Notes: generated from the letters alone by a model not told the origin. Numbered from the stretch's first letter, positions 50,964 to 60,083 are shown. The stretch is 64,000 nucleotides of DNA from Chitinophagaceae bacterium LGM1 (GCA_018604165.1 CP075895.1:2475001-2539000); one strand, 5' to 3'. Numbers and translations: made by a program.

Positions 50964-52621
50964 CCAATTACGAAATAGCCGACCATTTTAGTTTTTTATC
51001 CAAGCTGATGGATTTGCATGGCGAAAACGCTTTCCGTGCCAAGTCTTTTGGTGTAGCCTCTTTTTATATAGAAAAGTTTGAAAAAGAAATTGCGGAGATG
51101 GACGATGCCGAACTGTTTGCACAAAAAGGCATCGGCGAAAGTATGGGGCGTTACATACGTGAGCTACAAACTACTGGCAAACTACCACCACTTGAAGAAA
51201 TACTGGCGCGCACTCCGCAAGGTGTGCTCGACATCATGCAGATAAAGGGGCTAGGCCCAAAGAAAGTAGCCGTGATATGGAAAGAGATGGGCATAGAAAG
51301 CGTGGGCGAACTGGAATATGCTTGTAATGAAAACCGCCTCGTCAACTTCAAAGGCTTTGGTGCTAAAACACAGGAAGCCATTCTGCAAAACATAAGCTTT
51401 ATACGTTCCAACCAAGGCTTTCATTTATGGGCAGAGGTGCAGACGGTAGCGAATATGCTGGCAACACAACTAAGCAAAGCCAATGCAGGCAAGCTGTTTT
51501 CTTTAGCAGGTGCATACCGCAGGCAGATGCCAACTGTTGAAAGCATAGATATTGTAACAGATACACCTGCATCTACCATCAAACAACAATTCAGCATCAC
51601 GCCGGGCATTGAAATAATAGAAGAGGGTGATGTACTATTTATCAATGCGCCCAACCAGCCACTGATAAAAGTACATTGCACCACTACGGCATCTTTCTAC
51701 ACAACACTGTTCAACACATCTTGCAGCGATGCTTTTTTGCAGGCTTTCAAAGAACGATATGCAATGCCTGAAAACCCCACGAGCGAAGAAGCCATATTCG
51801 ATGTAAACGGCTTACAATATATACCTGCTCCGCAACGCGAACTACCCGACATACTTGACAAAGCTGCGAAGAACGCTTTGCAACAAGTGATTCAACCTAC
51901 AGACATCAGGGGCATTATACACAACCACAGCACATGGAGCGATGGCATGAATACCATAGCCGACATGGCAAAAGCCTGTATGGATAAGGGTTATGAATAC
52001 CTTGTTATCAGCGACCACTCGCAAAGTGCTTACTATGCCAACGGGCTTACACCCGAACGCATTGCAGCGCAACAACAAGAGATTGACAACCTGAATACAA
52101 AATTGGCACCGTTTCGCATATTCAAAAGTGTGGAAGCTGATATTCTGGGCGATGGCAGCCTTGACTATAATGAAAGCGTGCTCAAAACATTCGACCTTGT
52201 AATAGCATCTGTACACAGCAACCTGAAGATGACGCAAGAACGTGCTATGGAGCGTGTATTGACTGCCATTCGCAATCCCTACACTACAATTCTCGGCCAC
52301 CCGACAGGCAGGTTGCTACTTAGCCGCGAGGGTTATCCGCTCGACCATAAAATCATCATTGACGAATGTGTGAAGCACAACGTAGTGATAGAAATTAACG
52401 CACACCCCCGAAGACTGGACCTCGACTGGACTTGGATTGAATACGCCATGCAGCAAGGCGCGCTGCTATCTATAGACCCCGATGCACACATAATAGGTGG
52501 TTTTGACGATGTATATTTTGGTGTAATGGCAGCACAAAAAGCCGGACTAACAGCCAAGCACAATCTGAGCAGTTTTACATTGGCAGAGTTTGAGGCTTTT
52601 TTGGAGAGGAAGAAAGGGTAA
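50960..52621 (+). CDS. polX: PolX-family protein: helix-hairpin-helix and PHP exonuclease with degenerate polymerase site
   Basis: A 553-residue protein with the order of bacterial PolX: an 8-kDa-like helical domain with HhH motifs (about 1-145; QIKGLGPKKVAVIW, NFKGFGAKTQEAI), a polymerase palm (about 150-290) and a C-terminal PHP phosphoesterase (about 315-553; HNHSTWSDG with His321, His323 and Asp328, VISDHSQS, EADILGDG, IASVHSN, LGHPTGR, INAHPRRLDLD). In the palm, active PolX has GSxRRG...GDID; here the sequence is GAYRRQMPTVESID, so one catalytic Asp is replaced by Ser. It is probably a 3'-5' exonuclease or AP endonuclease in base-excision repair, not a polymerase. Confidence 0.88.
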   Translation: MTNYEIADHFSFLSKLMDLHGENAFRAKSFGVASFYIEKFEKEIAEMDDAELFAQKGIGESMGRYIRELQTTGKLPPLEEILARTPQGVLDIMQIKGLGPKKVAVIWKEMGIESVGELEYACNENRLVNFKGFGAKTQEAILQNISFIRSNQGFHLWAEVQTVANMLATQLSKANAGKLFSLAGAYRRQMPTVESIDIVTDTPASTIKQQFSITPGIEIIEEGDVLFINAPNQPLIKVHCTTTASFYTTLFNTSCSDAFLQAFKERYAMPENPTSEEAIFDVNGLQYIPAPQRELPDILDKAAKNALQQVIQPTDIRGIIHNHSTWSDGMNTIADMAKACMDKGYEYLVISDHSQSAYYANGLTPERIAAQQQEIDNLNTKLAPFRIFKSVEADILGDGSLDYNESVLKTFDLVIASVHSNLKMTQERAMERVLTAIRNPYTTILGHPTGRLLLSREGYPLDHKIIIDECVKHNVVIEINAHPRRLDLDWTWIEYAMQQGALLSIDPDAHIIGGFDDVYFGVMAAQKAGLTAKHNLSSFTLAEFEAFLERKKG

Positions 52622-52749
52622 TGCTATTGATAATACAAACATCATATTAGCCACATAGTGCAGCATGTTGGCAACAAGTACGTATTGATGTATTTTTGCG
52701 TATATTTATTTGCTATCTTCGATACTACATAAATCAGGAAAAGAGAGAT

Positions 52750-53958
52750 ATGCAACTTGCTGCCATACCACAAAACGAACACGAAAGACTTACCACACTA
52801 CACTCCTATCATATTCTCGATACACTACCCGAAAAAGACTTTGATGATATTGTTGCCATTGCCGCACAAATATGCGGCACGCCCATGTCGCACATCAGCA
52901 TTATAGACAAAGACAGAAACTGGCTGAAATCGCAAATAGGGCTGAGCCTTGGCGAGGGCACACCTCGCGAATTATCTTTTTGCGCGCATGCTATCAACCA
53001 TCCCGATGAAATTATGCTCGTACCTGACTCTACAAAAGACGACAGGTTTCATGACAACCCGTATGTAGTGGGTGCTCCTTTTGTAAACTTCTACGCTGGC
53101 GTGCCGCTTGTAACAGGTGGCGGACATGCATTGGGTACGCTTTGTGTACTTGATACAGAGCCACGCCACCTGTCAGAAACGCAGTTGGCTTCACTACGCG
53201 CTTTAGCCAATCAGGTAGTATCTCAACTGGAGTTGAGAAAGAAAAACAGAGAGCTGGCACTCAGCAAATTTGCTATACAGGAAATAAACGAAGAGCTTGA
53301 AAAATTTGCACACGTTGTAGCGCACGATTTGAAATCGCCCTGTAACAACTTTATAGGGTTGGCAGACATACTACTGGCAGATGCCAATAACAACCTGACG
53401 GAAGACAGCAAAGAAATAGTAAACTACATCAGCGATAGTGCCAAACAACTGAAACAACTGATAGATGATATACTGAAGTATTCTAAAACACTCAACTTCT
53501 CTCACGACAGCACACAAGACTATAGTTTTGAGCAACTGATGCAGGCACTACGCCCCATGCTGCAATTGCCCGATACGTTTGAACTGCATTACCACGGTCC
53601 TAATGCACTCATCAGTGTATCTAAAGCGGCTATGTTGCAGATATTGCTCAACTTTTGCACCAACGCCATACGCTACAACGATAAAGAGCATGGCACCATC
53701 AACATTCTGTTTTCAGAAGAAACGGATTACTATGTTTTCTCTGTAGCAGACAACGGGCGCGGCATACACGAGGCTGATTTTGAACGCATCTTCGAGCCGT
53801 CGTTCAGTACGCTGAAAGGCACAGACCGTTTTAATACATTAGGGCAAGGCATAGGGCTGGCAACTGTCAAGCGCCTTGTCAACAAACTGGGTGGCGAAAT
53901 ATCCATCACATCCAAACTGGGCGAGGGAACGACTTTTCATTTTACGATTGCAAAGTAG
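52750..53958 (+). CDS. GAF-domain sensor histidine kinase
   Basis: A 402-residue cytoplasmic kinase without membrane segments. A GAF domain (about 20-162, ISIIDKDRNWLKSQIGL, FYAGVPLVTGGGHALGTLCV) is followed by HisKA with the phosphorylated His192 (VVAHDLKSP) and an ATPase domain (NFCTNAIRYND, VADNGRGIHE, LGQGIGLATVKRLV). Such GAF proteins sense small ligands or redox state, or resemble phytochrome-like kinases. No response regulator lies beside it. The ATG at 52750 has AAGAGAG upstream; a possible -7 TATCTTCG lies about 25-32 bases upstream. Confidence 0.9.
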   Translation: MQLAAIPQNEHERLTTLHSYHILDTLPEKDFDDIVAIAAQICGTPMSHISIIDKDRNWLKSQIGLSLGEGTPRELSFCAHAINHPDEIMLVPDSTKDDRFHDNPYVVGAPFVNFYAGVPLVTGGGHALGTLCVLDTEPRHLSETQLASLRALANQVVSQLELRKKNRELALSKFAIQEINEELEKFAHVVAHDLKSPCNNFIGLADILLADANNNLTEDSKEIVNYISDSAKQLKQLIDDILKYSKTLNFSHDSTQDYSFEQLMQALRPMLQLPDTFELHYHGPNALISVSKAAMLQILLNFCTNAIRYNDKEHGTINILFSEETDYYVFSVADNGRGIHEADFERIFEPSFSTLKGTDRFNTLGQGIGLATVKRLVNKLGGEISITSKLGEGTTFHFTIAK

Positions 53959-54009
53959 CTGCAAACCATAGACTATACTCCACCCCTTATACTTGTACAA
54001 AAAACAAGT

Positions 54010-54570
54010 ATGGACATAGTTACAGAACAACCAACAAGGGTTAGCAATATTGTACAACGCAATCTGCTGCAACAACGCAAAATATTCCTTTGGGGGATGG
54101 TAGAAGACGAGACTGCTAAAGTGATAGTAGAGCAACTACATTATCTGTCTGCACAGGATGAAAGCCCCATACATTTTTACATCAACAGCCCCGGTGGTGT
54201 GGTAACGGCAGGCTACGCAATTTATGATATGATAAACACCATCGCCGCACCTGTATATACTTACTGCATGGGCTTTGCGGCTTCTATGGGTTCGGTATTA
54301 TTATCGGCAGGTGAAAAAGGGCACCGTTACATATTCCCTACTGCAGAGGTAATGATACATCAACCAAGTATGGGTGGCTTTCAGGCAAGGGCAAAGGACA
54401 TAGAGATACACGCGCAACAGATAGTAAAAGCAAGAGAAATAAGTGCGAAGATATTAGCGGCTAATTGCGGCAAAGATGTAAAAACCATTCTACGAGATTT
54501 TGACCGCGATTACTGGATGGATGCACAAGAAGCCATTGCTTACGGCATTGTAGATAAGCTGGCAGGCTAA
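54010..54570 (+). CDS. clpP: ATP-dependent Clp protease proteolytic subunit
   Basis: A 186-residue serine peptidase that forms the ClpP barrel and degrades proteins fed by ClpX or ClpC. The catalytic triad is seen as Ser92 (GFAASMGS), His117 (VMIHQPSMGG) and Asp167 (FDRDYWM). The propeptide is very short, and the sequence departs from the main ClpP type (CMGFAASMG where GQAASMGA is usual), so it may be a second, paralogous ClpP. ACTTGT / ACAAGT inverted arms (53991-54009) lie right at the start. It overlaps the convergent MerR gene by 4 bases. Confidence 0.9.
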   Translation: MDIVTEQPTRVSNIVQRNLLQQRKIFLWGMVEDETAKVIVEQLHYLSAQDESPIHFYINSPGGVVTAGYAIYDMINTIAAPVYTYCMGFAASMGSVLLSAGEKGHRYIFPTAEVMIHQPSMGGFQARAKDIEIHAQQIVKAREISAKILAANCGKDVKTILRDFDRDYWMDAQEAIAYGIVDKLAG

Positions 54571-54965
54571 GCAGCTTGTTTCATTTCGGGTAGTTGGATG
54601 ATATGATTTGTACGCTTCTCGTAGAGTGCCTGCCTTGCTTTGCTTAGTTGCATACGCATAGCGTGCAGGCGTTCTATCTCTTCGTCTACGCCTGTTATTT
54701 TTATCTCTATCAGTTGAGATAACTTAGCAACATCCAATACCTTAATGGATTGCAGCACCAGCAATTCCCGTATTTCTTCCAGCGTAAAGCCTAAATCTTT
54801 GTATTTGCGAATAGCTTGTAGTTGATGCAGCACTTCTTCAGGATAATCTTTATAATTATTCTCCCTACGCGCCTTGCGTGGCAATACAATCAAACCAATC
54901 TTCTCATAATACCTGATAGTATCTCGAGAAAAACCTGATAGCTTTGATAATTGACCTATGAGCAT
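54567..54965 (-). CDS. MerR-family transcriptional regulator
   Basis: A 132-residue regulator. The winged helix-turn-helix is at about 1-70 (MLIGQLSKLSGFSRDTIRYY, then EKIGLIVLPRK, YKDLGFTLEEIRELLVL), followed by a dimerisation helix (about 80-115). No Cys is present in the C-terminal part, so it does not sense metals in the MerR/ZntR way. It follows the DUF4145 gene after 9 bases on the same strand; they are probably co-transcribed. Confidence 0.9.
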   Translation of the reverse strand: MLIGQLSKLSGFSRDTIRYYEKIGLIVLPRKARRENNYKDYPEEVLHQLQAIRKYKDLGFTLEEIRELLVLQSIKVLDVAKLSQLIEIKITGVDEEIERLHAMRMQLSKARQALYEKRTNHIIQLPEMKQAA

Positions 54966-54974
54966 GGGAGTGAA

Positions 54975-55595
54975 TTACTTTTTATCTCTTTCTTCTATTG
55001 CTTTTAATAAGTTTGGTGGTAATGAAGCATACATACTTTCCACTTTCTTTGGCTCAGTAATCATTACATCAGCTATAATATTTATCAACCCGAATAATGA
55101 TGTAGCTAATTCAATATTGTCCGTTAAATCTATTAGACCAGGATGAACAGCATTATTTCCTATCACTCTTACAATATCTAATGATTGTTGAACCTTTACA
55201 GGTAGTCCTTTCTTAACAAGATTTGCAATATCATCGTTAATATTCTTTCCTGGCTCGCCTAAATGACTACATAATTTTTGTATTGCCAATCTTAATAACG
55301 CAGAAGCACCTCTAGGCGACTTATTTAATATACTTCTTGCTTCATTATAATCATCTATAATGTCTTTTGGCAAATCAGGATTTGGCATTGCTACAGAACC
55401 AGAATCAGGTAAAATCATAACCCCACCATACCAGTATGAAAACTCTTTACAATGTGCACAGTGCGCAACTTTTAATTTATGTAATGGATACTGAGAACTC
55501 ACATAATATGTAGGATACCATTCTTGTTTGGCAAACACACTACACATTGGGCAATGAAATTGCTGTTGTTGATAAACTGGTGGATAGAAATTCAT
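54975..55595 (-). CDS. DUF4145-domain protein with zinc-ribbon-like N-terminus
   Basis: A 206-residue protein. The N-terminus has two Cys pairs (FHCPMCS and AHCAHCKEF), a zinc-ribbon-like module, and the C-terminal half is the DUF4145 helical domain (DDYNEARSILNKSPRGASAL, LRLAIQKLCSHLG, VRVIGNNAVHPG, about 80-195). DUF4145 is found in restriction-linked and other accessory proteins and its activity is unknown. The MerR regulator follows in the same direction. The pair looks like an accessory cassette between clpP and the thiolase. Confidence 0.82.
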   Translation of the reverse strand: MNFYPPVYQQQQFHCPMCSVFAKQEWYPTYYVSSQYPLHKLKVAHCAHCKEFSYWYGGVMILPDSGSVAMPNPDLPKDIIDDYNEARSILNKSPRGASALLRLAIQKLCSHLGEPGKNINDDIANLVKKGLPVKVQQSLDIVRVIGNNAVHPGLIDLTDNIELATSLFGLINIIADVMITEPKKVESMYASLPPNLLKAIEERDKK

Positions 55596-55623
55596 TATAA
55601 AACTATATACTGTAAATCTACAT

Positions 55624-55653
55624 AAAAAAGCCGCTACTTATCGTAGCAGCTTT
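55624..55653 (-). terminator. Terminator-like hairpin 1 upstream of DUF4145 / after the thiolase
   Basis: AAAAGCCGCTAC and GTAGCAGCTTTT pair with one G-U wobble. T-runs occur on both sides. Confidence 0.5.
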
Positions 55654-55671
55654 TAGTATTAATCCATGTTA

Positions 55672-55704
55672 TTACGAGATTGCTTCGTTGCACGCTATGA
55701 CTCG
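55672..55704. repeat. Degenerate REP-like palindromic element
   Basis: ACGAGATTGCTTCGTTGC and CGCTATGACTCG resemble the widely spread GAGATTGCTTCG ... CGCAATGAC palindromic repeat that I know from many bacterial genomes. Only one imperfect copy is present in the window. Confidence 0.35.
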
Positions 55705-55712
55705 AATAAAAA

Positions 55713-55734
55713 AGCCGCTACAAACGCAGCGGCT
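55713..55734 (-). terminator. Terminator after the thiolase gene
   Basis: AGCCGCT and AGCGGCT pair perfectly around 8 bases; on the minus strand the stem is followed by TTTTTT (complement of 55707-55712). Confidence 0.7.
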
Positions 55735-55788
55735 AATACCAATTACCTTATTAACTAATTGACCTGTTAACTTATTAACCAATCAACT

Positions 55789-56967
55789 TTACAGTCGCTC
55801 AATCACCACGGAGCTACCACCACCGCCACCGTTGCAGATGCCTACAGCACCATACTTAGCGTTTTTCTGGTTCAGTACGTTGATGAGTGTTACCAATATA
55901 CGCGCGCCACTTGCACCAAGCGGGTGTCCTAATGATACTGCACCACCATTTACATTCACCTGTTCTGGTTTCAGGTTCATGCGCTGGCTGTTTACAATAC
56001 CTACTACCGCAAATGCTTCGTTCAGTTCAAAGTATTCTATGTCCTGCATTTGCAAGCCTGCCTTAGCTACCGCCATCGGTACTACTACCGATGGTGTGGT
56101 GGTAAACCATTCAGGTGCCTGCTCTGCATCTGCATAGCCTTTTATTTTAGCCAATGGTTTGATGCCCAATGCTTCCGCTTTTTCTTTGCTCATCAGTATC
56201 AGCGCGGCTGCACCATCATTCATGGTACTGCTGTTGGCGGCCGTTACACTACCATCTTTTACAAACGCCGATTTCAGTTCGGGTATTTTTTCAAACTTTA
56301 CATTCCAAGGCTCCTCATCTTTTGCAAATACTACAGGCTCCCCTTTTTTGCTTGGTATGCTGATGGGTACTATCTCGTTATCAAACCTGCCCTCATTCCA
56401 TGCAGCCTGGCTACGCTTATAGCTTTCTATCGCAAACTCATCCTGTGCCTCGCGGCTGATGTTGCATTCTTTCGCGCACATTTCCGCAGCATTGCCCATC
56501 ATATAGTTATGATACACATCCAGCAGACCATCTTTTACAATACCATCCGTCAGGTTTACGTTGCCGTATTTATTTCCCCAACGCAGATGTTCACTGTAAA
56601 AAGGTACGTTGCTCATACTTTCCATACCGCCTGCTATTACCACATCGGCATCGCCCAGCATAATGGCTTGCGCGCCCTGCATCACGGCTTTCATACCGCT
56701 GGCGCATACTTTGTTTACCGTTGTGCAAGGCACATTGTCGGGTACACCTGCAAAGCGGGCCGCCTGTCTGGCAGGTGCCTGCCCCAGATTGGCCTGCATC
56801 ACACAGCCCATCAATACTTCATTTACTTCGGCGGGGTTCAGCCCTATTCTATCCATCGCGCCTTTGATGGCGAATGAACCTAATTGGGTTGCCGAAAAAC
56901 CTTTCAACGCACCACCCCATGCACCCATTGCGGTGCGCACAGCCGATACGATATATACTTCTTTCAT
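55789..56967 (-). CDS. Acetyl-CoA C-acyltransferase (thiolase)
   Basis: A 392-residue thiolase. The nucleophile is Cys88 (NKVCASGMKA), the second Cys and the active-site His are in GHPLGASGARI and CNGGGGGSSVVIE. It condenses two acetyl-CoA or cleaves 3-ketoacyl-CoA. The sequence is closest to biosynthetic acetoacetyl-CoA thiolases, but the direction cannot be settled from this. It stands alone; a good promoter lies at 56991-57020. Confidence 0.95.
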   Translation of the reverse strand: MKEVYIVSAVRTAMGAWGGALKGFSATQLGSFAIKGAMDRIGLNPAEVNEVLMGCVMQANLGQAPARQAARFAGVPDNVPCTTVNKVCASGMKAVMQGAQAIMLGDADVVIAGGMESMSNVPFYSEHLRWGNKYGNVNLTDGIVKDGLLDVYHNYMMGNAAEMCAKECNISREAQDEFAIESYKRSQAAWNEGRFDNEIVPISIPSKKGEPVVFAKDEEPWNVKFEKIPELKSAFVKDGSVTAANSSTMNDGAAALILMSKEKAEALGIKPLAKIKGYADAEQAPEWFTTTPSVVVPMAVAKAGLQMQDIEYFELNEAFAVVGIVNSQRMNLKPEQVNVNGGAVSLGHPLGASGARILVTLINVLNQKNAKYGAVGICNGGGGGSSVVIERL

Positions 56968-56990
56968 AAAGAAAATTTTTTAAAGACCGC

Positions 56991-57020
56991 CAAAGCTACT
57001 GAAAAAAAAGACTTGTCAAA
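56991..57020 (-). promoter_or_regulatory. Promoter of the thiolase gene
   Basis: On the minus strand TTTG (57020-57017), 18 bases, TAGCTTTG (56998-56991). The ATG at 56967 follows after 23 bases. Confidence 0.7.
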
Positions 57021-57116
57021 GCGAGGGTATAAATTGCGGTTATACAGGCATTTCAGCGGCTGTTAAACCACCGTTAAAACGAATATTTATTAACAACACG
57101 TGAATAAGAGTTTATA

Positions 57117-57124
57117 TATCTTTG
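57117..57124 (+). promoter_or_regulatory. -7 element for the YkuD-like gene
   Basis: TATCTTTG matches TAnnTTTG, 40 bases before the ATG at 57165. No -33 element is clear. Confidence 0.5.
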
Positions 57125-57164
57125 AACAAGTACTCATTACTCATCATATTCTCGTTACAGCATA

Positions 57165-58004
57165 ATGAAGGGATTGACTTTGCGGATATTGGTTTTGCTG
57201 CTGGCAATAAACTTGCCTTATATTTCACTCGCAACAGAGGGTGCAAATAATATCAATAGCATTGCAGACAGGCACATTGAGGAAGTGTATCATACTATTT
57301 GTGCCAACGGGCAATCTTTACCTGCATTCTGTGTTTTCGAAAAAGCCTATCGTGGTTACCTAAACCTGCAAAGCGCAGGCAAACTGAATGCCGAAAAAAA
57401 TATACTTACCATTTGCGACCTTTCCCTTTCTGCCAACGAAAACCGCATGTGGATTATAGACCTTGCACAGAAAAAAGTATTGCTGCATACATTGGTAGCG
57501 CACGGGCAAGGCAGCGGTGAGGAATATGCGGTTAAGTTTTCTAACAAAATGAACTCTCACCAAACCAGCCTCGGTTTTTATGTAACGGGCAACACCTACA
57601 CGGGCGACCACGGGCGTTCCTTATACCTGCACGGGGTTGACAAGGGCTACAACCACATGGCGTATGAACGTGCTATTGTAGTACATGGTGCGGAATATGT
57701 ATCGAAAGATTTTATTTGCGATAACGAAAGGCTGGGACGCAGTTGGGGATGTCCTGCCGTACCTAAGCATTTGTCAGATGTTGTCATTAACCACATCAAA
57801 GACAGTACATGCCTGTTTATATACTATCCGCAGCAGCGTTATTTAAAATCATCTGTTTGGCTCAATAAGCGCATCAACCATATACCAACTGATATGGCGA
57901 AGCAGTTTGAAATAAAACCACAACGCAAAGTGGTATATGAATTCAGCCCCAAACTACAAGCTATGCTGAAGCAAGTACCTGTCTTAAAGCTGCCATTACT
58001 GTAA
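57165..58004 (+). CDS. Murein L,D-transpeptidase catalytic-domain protein (YkuD_2 type)
   Basis: A 279-residue exported protein with a signal peptide (about 1-23). The catalytic part (about 75-235) has the L,D-transpeptidase-like residues His174 (IVVHGAEYV) and Cys196 (GRSWGCPAVP), and HGQGSGEEYAVKFSN as in the YkuD_2 family. The family is thought to make or remodel 3-3 cross-links or anchor proteins on peptidoglycan. It is convergent with, and overlaps by 9 bases, a YcbB-type L,D-transpeptidase gene. Confidence 0.88.
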   Translation: MKGLTLRILVLLLAINLPYISLATEGANNINSIADRHIEEVYHTICANGQSLPAFCVFEKAYRGYLNLQSAGKLNAEKNILTICDLSLSANENRMWIIDLAQKKVLLHTLVAHGQGSGEEYAVKFSNKMNSHQTSLGFYVTGNTYTGDHGRSLYLHGVDKGYNHMAYERAIVVHGAEYVSKDFICDNERLGRSWGCPAVPKHLSDVVINHIKDSTCLFIYYPQQRYLKSSVWLNKRINHIPTDMAKQFEIKPQRKVVYEFSPKLQAMLKQVPVLKLPLL

Positions 58005-59684
58005 CAGAGCCTGTAGTTTTCTGTCGCGCTTGTACACGTCTGTCAACAGGCGTATCTGTGTACCTGTTGTGTCTTCAAAAGCCGTGAGGTAAACGATGTG
58101 TACAGGTATCTTATTCTTCAACACCTCGTACCTTGTTTTTTTGGTAGTAATCACCGAGTCAATTCTATCTAAAGGATAGCGTTTGCCTTCCAATTCCGTT
58201 AATATAAATTCAGCCAGTTCTCTTGGTTTCTGTACACGTACACAACCGGAGCTCAGGTAGCGGTCTTTCTTGCCAAAGTCTTCGCGGTGTGGTGTATCAT
58301 GCAGGTATATGTCCCACTTATTCGGCAAATTGAATTTTACATAGCCCAACGCGTTATCATCTCCGGGGTCTTGGCGAAAAACATAACGCTTGTAGTTGTT
58401 GCTGTTTACATTACCTGCATTTACACGGTTGCCTTTCAGGTCATACACTTTCAGCCCTTTCTTGTTCAGGTATGCCTGCCCGCTACGTGCCATCCCCGGT
58501 AGCACATCTTTCTTCATAATAGTGGGCGGCACACCCCAGGGCGGGTTGATGACTACATTCGCCATATTCGCGTTGAGGCTCGGTGTCTGTCGCAGGGTTT
58601 TACCTACCACCACTTCCATGTGCATAGCATTTTCGCCATTAATACGGAAAAACAATTCCAGCAACGGAATATTAACGATGATGTATTTTTCTTCGGGTGC
58701 TTGTTGCATCCAGCGCAAGCGTTCCATGTTTACTACAAAACGCATAATCAATGTATCTATTGGCGCTTTCAGGTAGGCTTGTGTAAGGCTGTCTTTTTTA
58801 CGATGGTCTTTGATGCCCAAAAAGTATTGATACGATTTCAGCATCCCTGCACTCACAGTCAATGTATCGGGCGTGGCGGCTTGCCAGGGCAATTCGGCAG
58901 CTATTATCACATTGCGTATGCTGTCTGTAAACCCGCCACCGTTAGCTGCTTGCTTGGCATACAGGTAGTTGCTGTCCGCTTGTAATATGCTGTATTTCTT
59001 CATCGCATCGCGTAGCAATATGTATGTTTTCAGCTTGCTCCTGAAACTATCAAGCGATGGATAATCGGTATCTGCCCTACCCAATGCTGCAAGCATACTA
59101 TATGGCTGCCATGCAGAGTCGTTGGCATGAAACCAAAGTGAATCAACTTTCTTAGGCACTACAGCACCTAGCAACAAATCGCGCGATGCCTGCAGATAGC
59201 TTTGTGTACACAGTGTATCGAAGTTCACTACAAATGCTTCATCAACCGTTTGTGCATTTTGATATTGGTGCAACAATGTTTTCAGCTTCGTTAGCTGATA
59301 CCTTGCCGTATCAAGTCCATCATGTTGCAATGCTTCCAAATCTTGCAACAGGCTTGATACATAACTTACATCCCCATTCTCCGTAAGCCATATAGGAAAG
59401 TAGTCTTCGTCCGCGTACGATTTTGCCAATGCCTTGCTTATATCATACACTCGTCCCTTCTCAAACAAGCTATCGTCAACCAACCTGCCAGCTAACAGGT
59501 TATCCAGTGCATCCGCAGCATCTGCTTCGTTAAACTTAGGCTTAGGCGCATTTACTTCCTTTGCTTGTGCATGTTTACTGGCTTTGCGCTCCTTTCGCGA
59601 GCGACAAGAACTTATAAGCAATACAGATAATGCAGCCAGTAAGAGTACAGAAAAATACTTGGTAGGACGTTTGTCAATTTCCAT
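57996..59684 (-). CDS. L,D-transpeptidase, YcbB-like
   Basis: A 562-residue periplasmic enzyme with an N-terminal lipobox-like LLISSC (Cys27) or membrane anchor. The N-terminal scaffold and a peptidoglycan-binding-like region (about 60-330) precede the YkuD catalytic domain (about 360-515), with His462 (LHDTPHRED) and Cys481 (YLSSGCVRV). It forms 3-3 cross-links in peptidoglycan. The large N-terminal part is like that of YcbB/LdtD. It ends against the smaller YkuD_2 gene, so two transpeptidases of different families meet tail to tail. Confidence 0.92.
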   Translation of the reverse strand: MEIDKRPTKYFSVLLLAALSVLLISSCRSRKERKASKHAQAKEVNAPKPKFNEADAADALDNLLAGRLVDDSLFEKGRVYDISKALAKSYADEDYFPIWLTENGDVSYVSSLLQDLEALQHDGLDTARYQLTKLKTLLHQYQNAQTVDEAFVVNFDTLCTQSYLQASRDLLLGAVVPKKVDSLWFHANDSAWQPYSMLAALGRADTDYPSLDSFRSKLKTYILLRDAMKKYSILQADSNYLYAKQAANGGGFTDSIRNVIIAAELPWQAATPDTLTVSAGMLKSYQYFLGIKDHRKKDSLTQAYLKAPIDTLIMRFVVNMERLRWMQQAPEEKYIIVNIPLLELFFRINGENAMHMEVVVGKTLRQTPSLNANMANVVINPPWGVPPTIMKKDVLPGMARSGQAYLNKKGLKVYDLKGNRVNAGNVNSNNYKRYVFRQDPGDDNALGYVKFNLPNKWDIYLHDTPHREDFGKKDRYLSSGCVRVQKPRELAEFILTELEGKRYPLDRIDSVITTKKTRYEVLKNKIPVHIVYLTAFEDTTGTQIRLLTDVYKRDRKLQALLQ

Positions 59685-59738
59685 GAAAGATGTGCGATGC
59701 GTTTACGGGGTAATGATACAAAAACCATTCCCGATTTT

Positions 59739-60083
59739 CTAACCTAATAATTCCATTACAGGGTCCCAAAACAACTTATCAAAATCCACTACTTTATCGT
59801 CTTTCACTTTAATGCCCTCTTTTTTCAGTAGCTGCTCCATTTTTTCGGGTGGGGTGAAATGGTGTTTGCCTGTTAGTAAACCATTTCTGTTCACTACCCT
59901 ATGGGCAGGCACTTTGGGTTTCGTGCTATGGCAGGCGTTCATAGCATAACCCACCATCCTTGCGCCCGACTTGACACCTATGGCTGCCGCAATAGCCCCG
60001 TACGATGTTACCCTGCCTTTGGGTACCATGCGTACTATATCATATATCACATCATAGATGCTTTGCTCAGGAGCTTTGGCCAT
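59739..60083 (-). CDS. Alkyltransferase-like protein (ATL), Cys replaced by Ala
   Basis: A 114-residue protein of the O6-alkylguanine-DNA alkyltransferase C-terminal fold. The PCHRV active-site motif is PAHRV (Ala60), so it cannot accept the alkyl group; ATLs bind O6-alkylguanine and flag it for nucleotide excision repair. The helix-turn-helix (RVTSYGAIAAAIG) and Arg finger region (KSGARMVGYAMNA) are intact. It overlaps the DUF5522 gene by 17 bases on the same strand. Confidence 0.9.
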   Translation of the reverse strand: MAKAPEQSIYDVIYDIVRMVPKGRVTSYGAIAAAIGVKSGARMVGYAMNACHSTKPKVPAHRVVNRNGLLTGKHHFTPPEKMEQLLKKEGIKVKDDKVVDFDKLFWDPVMELLG

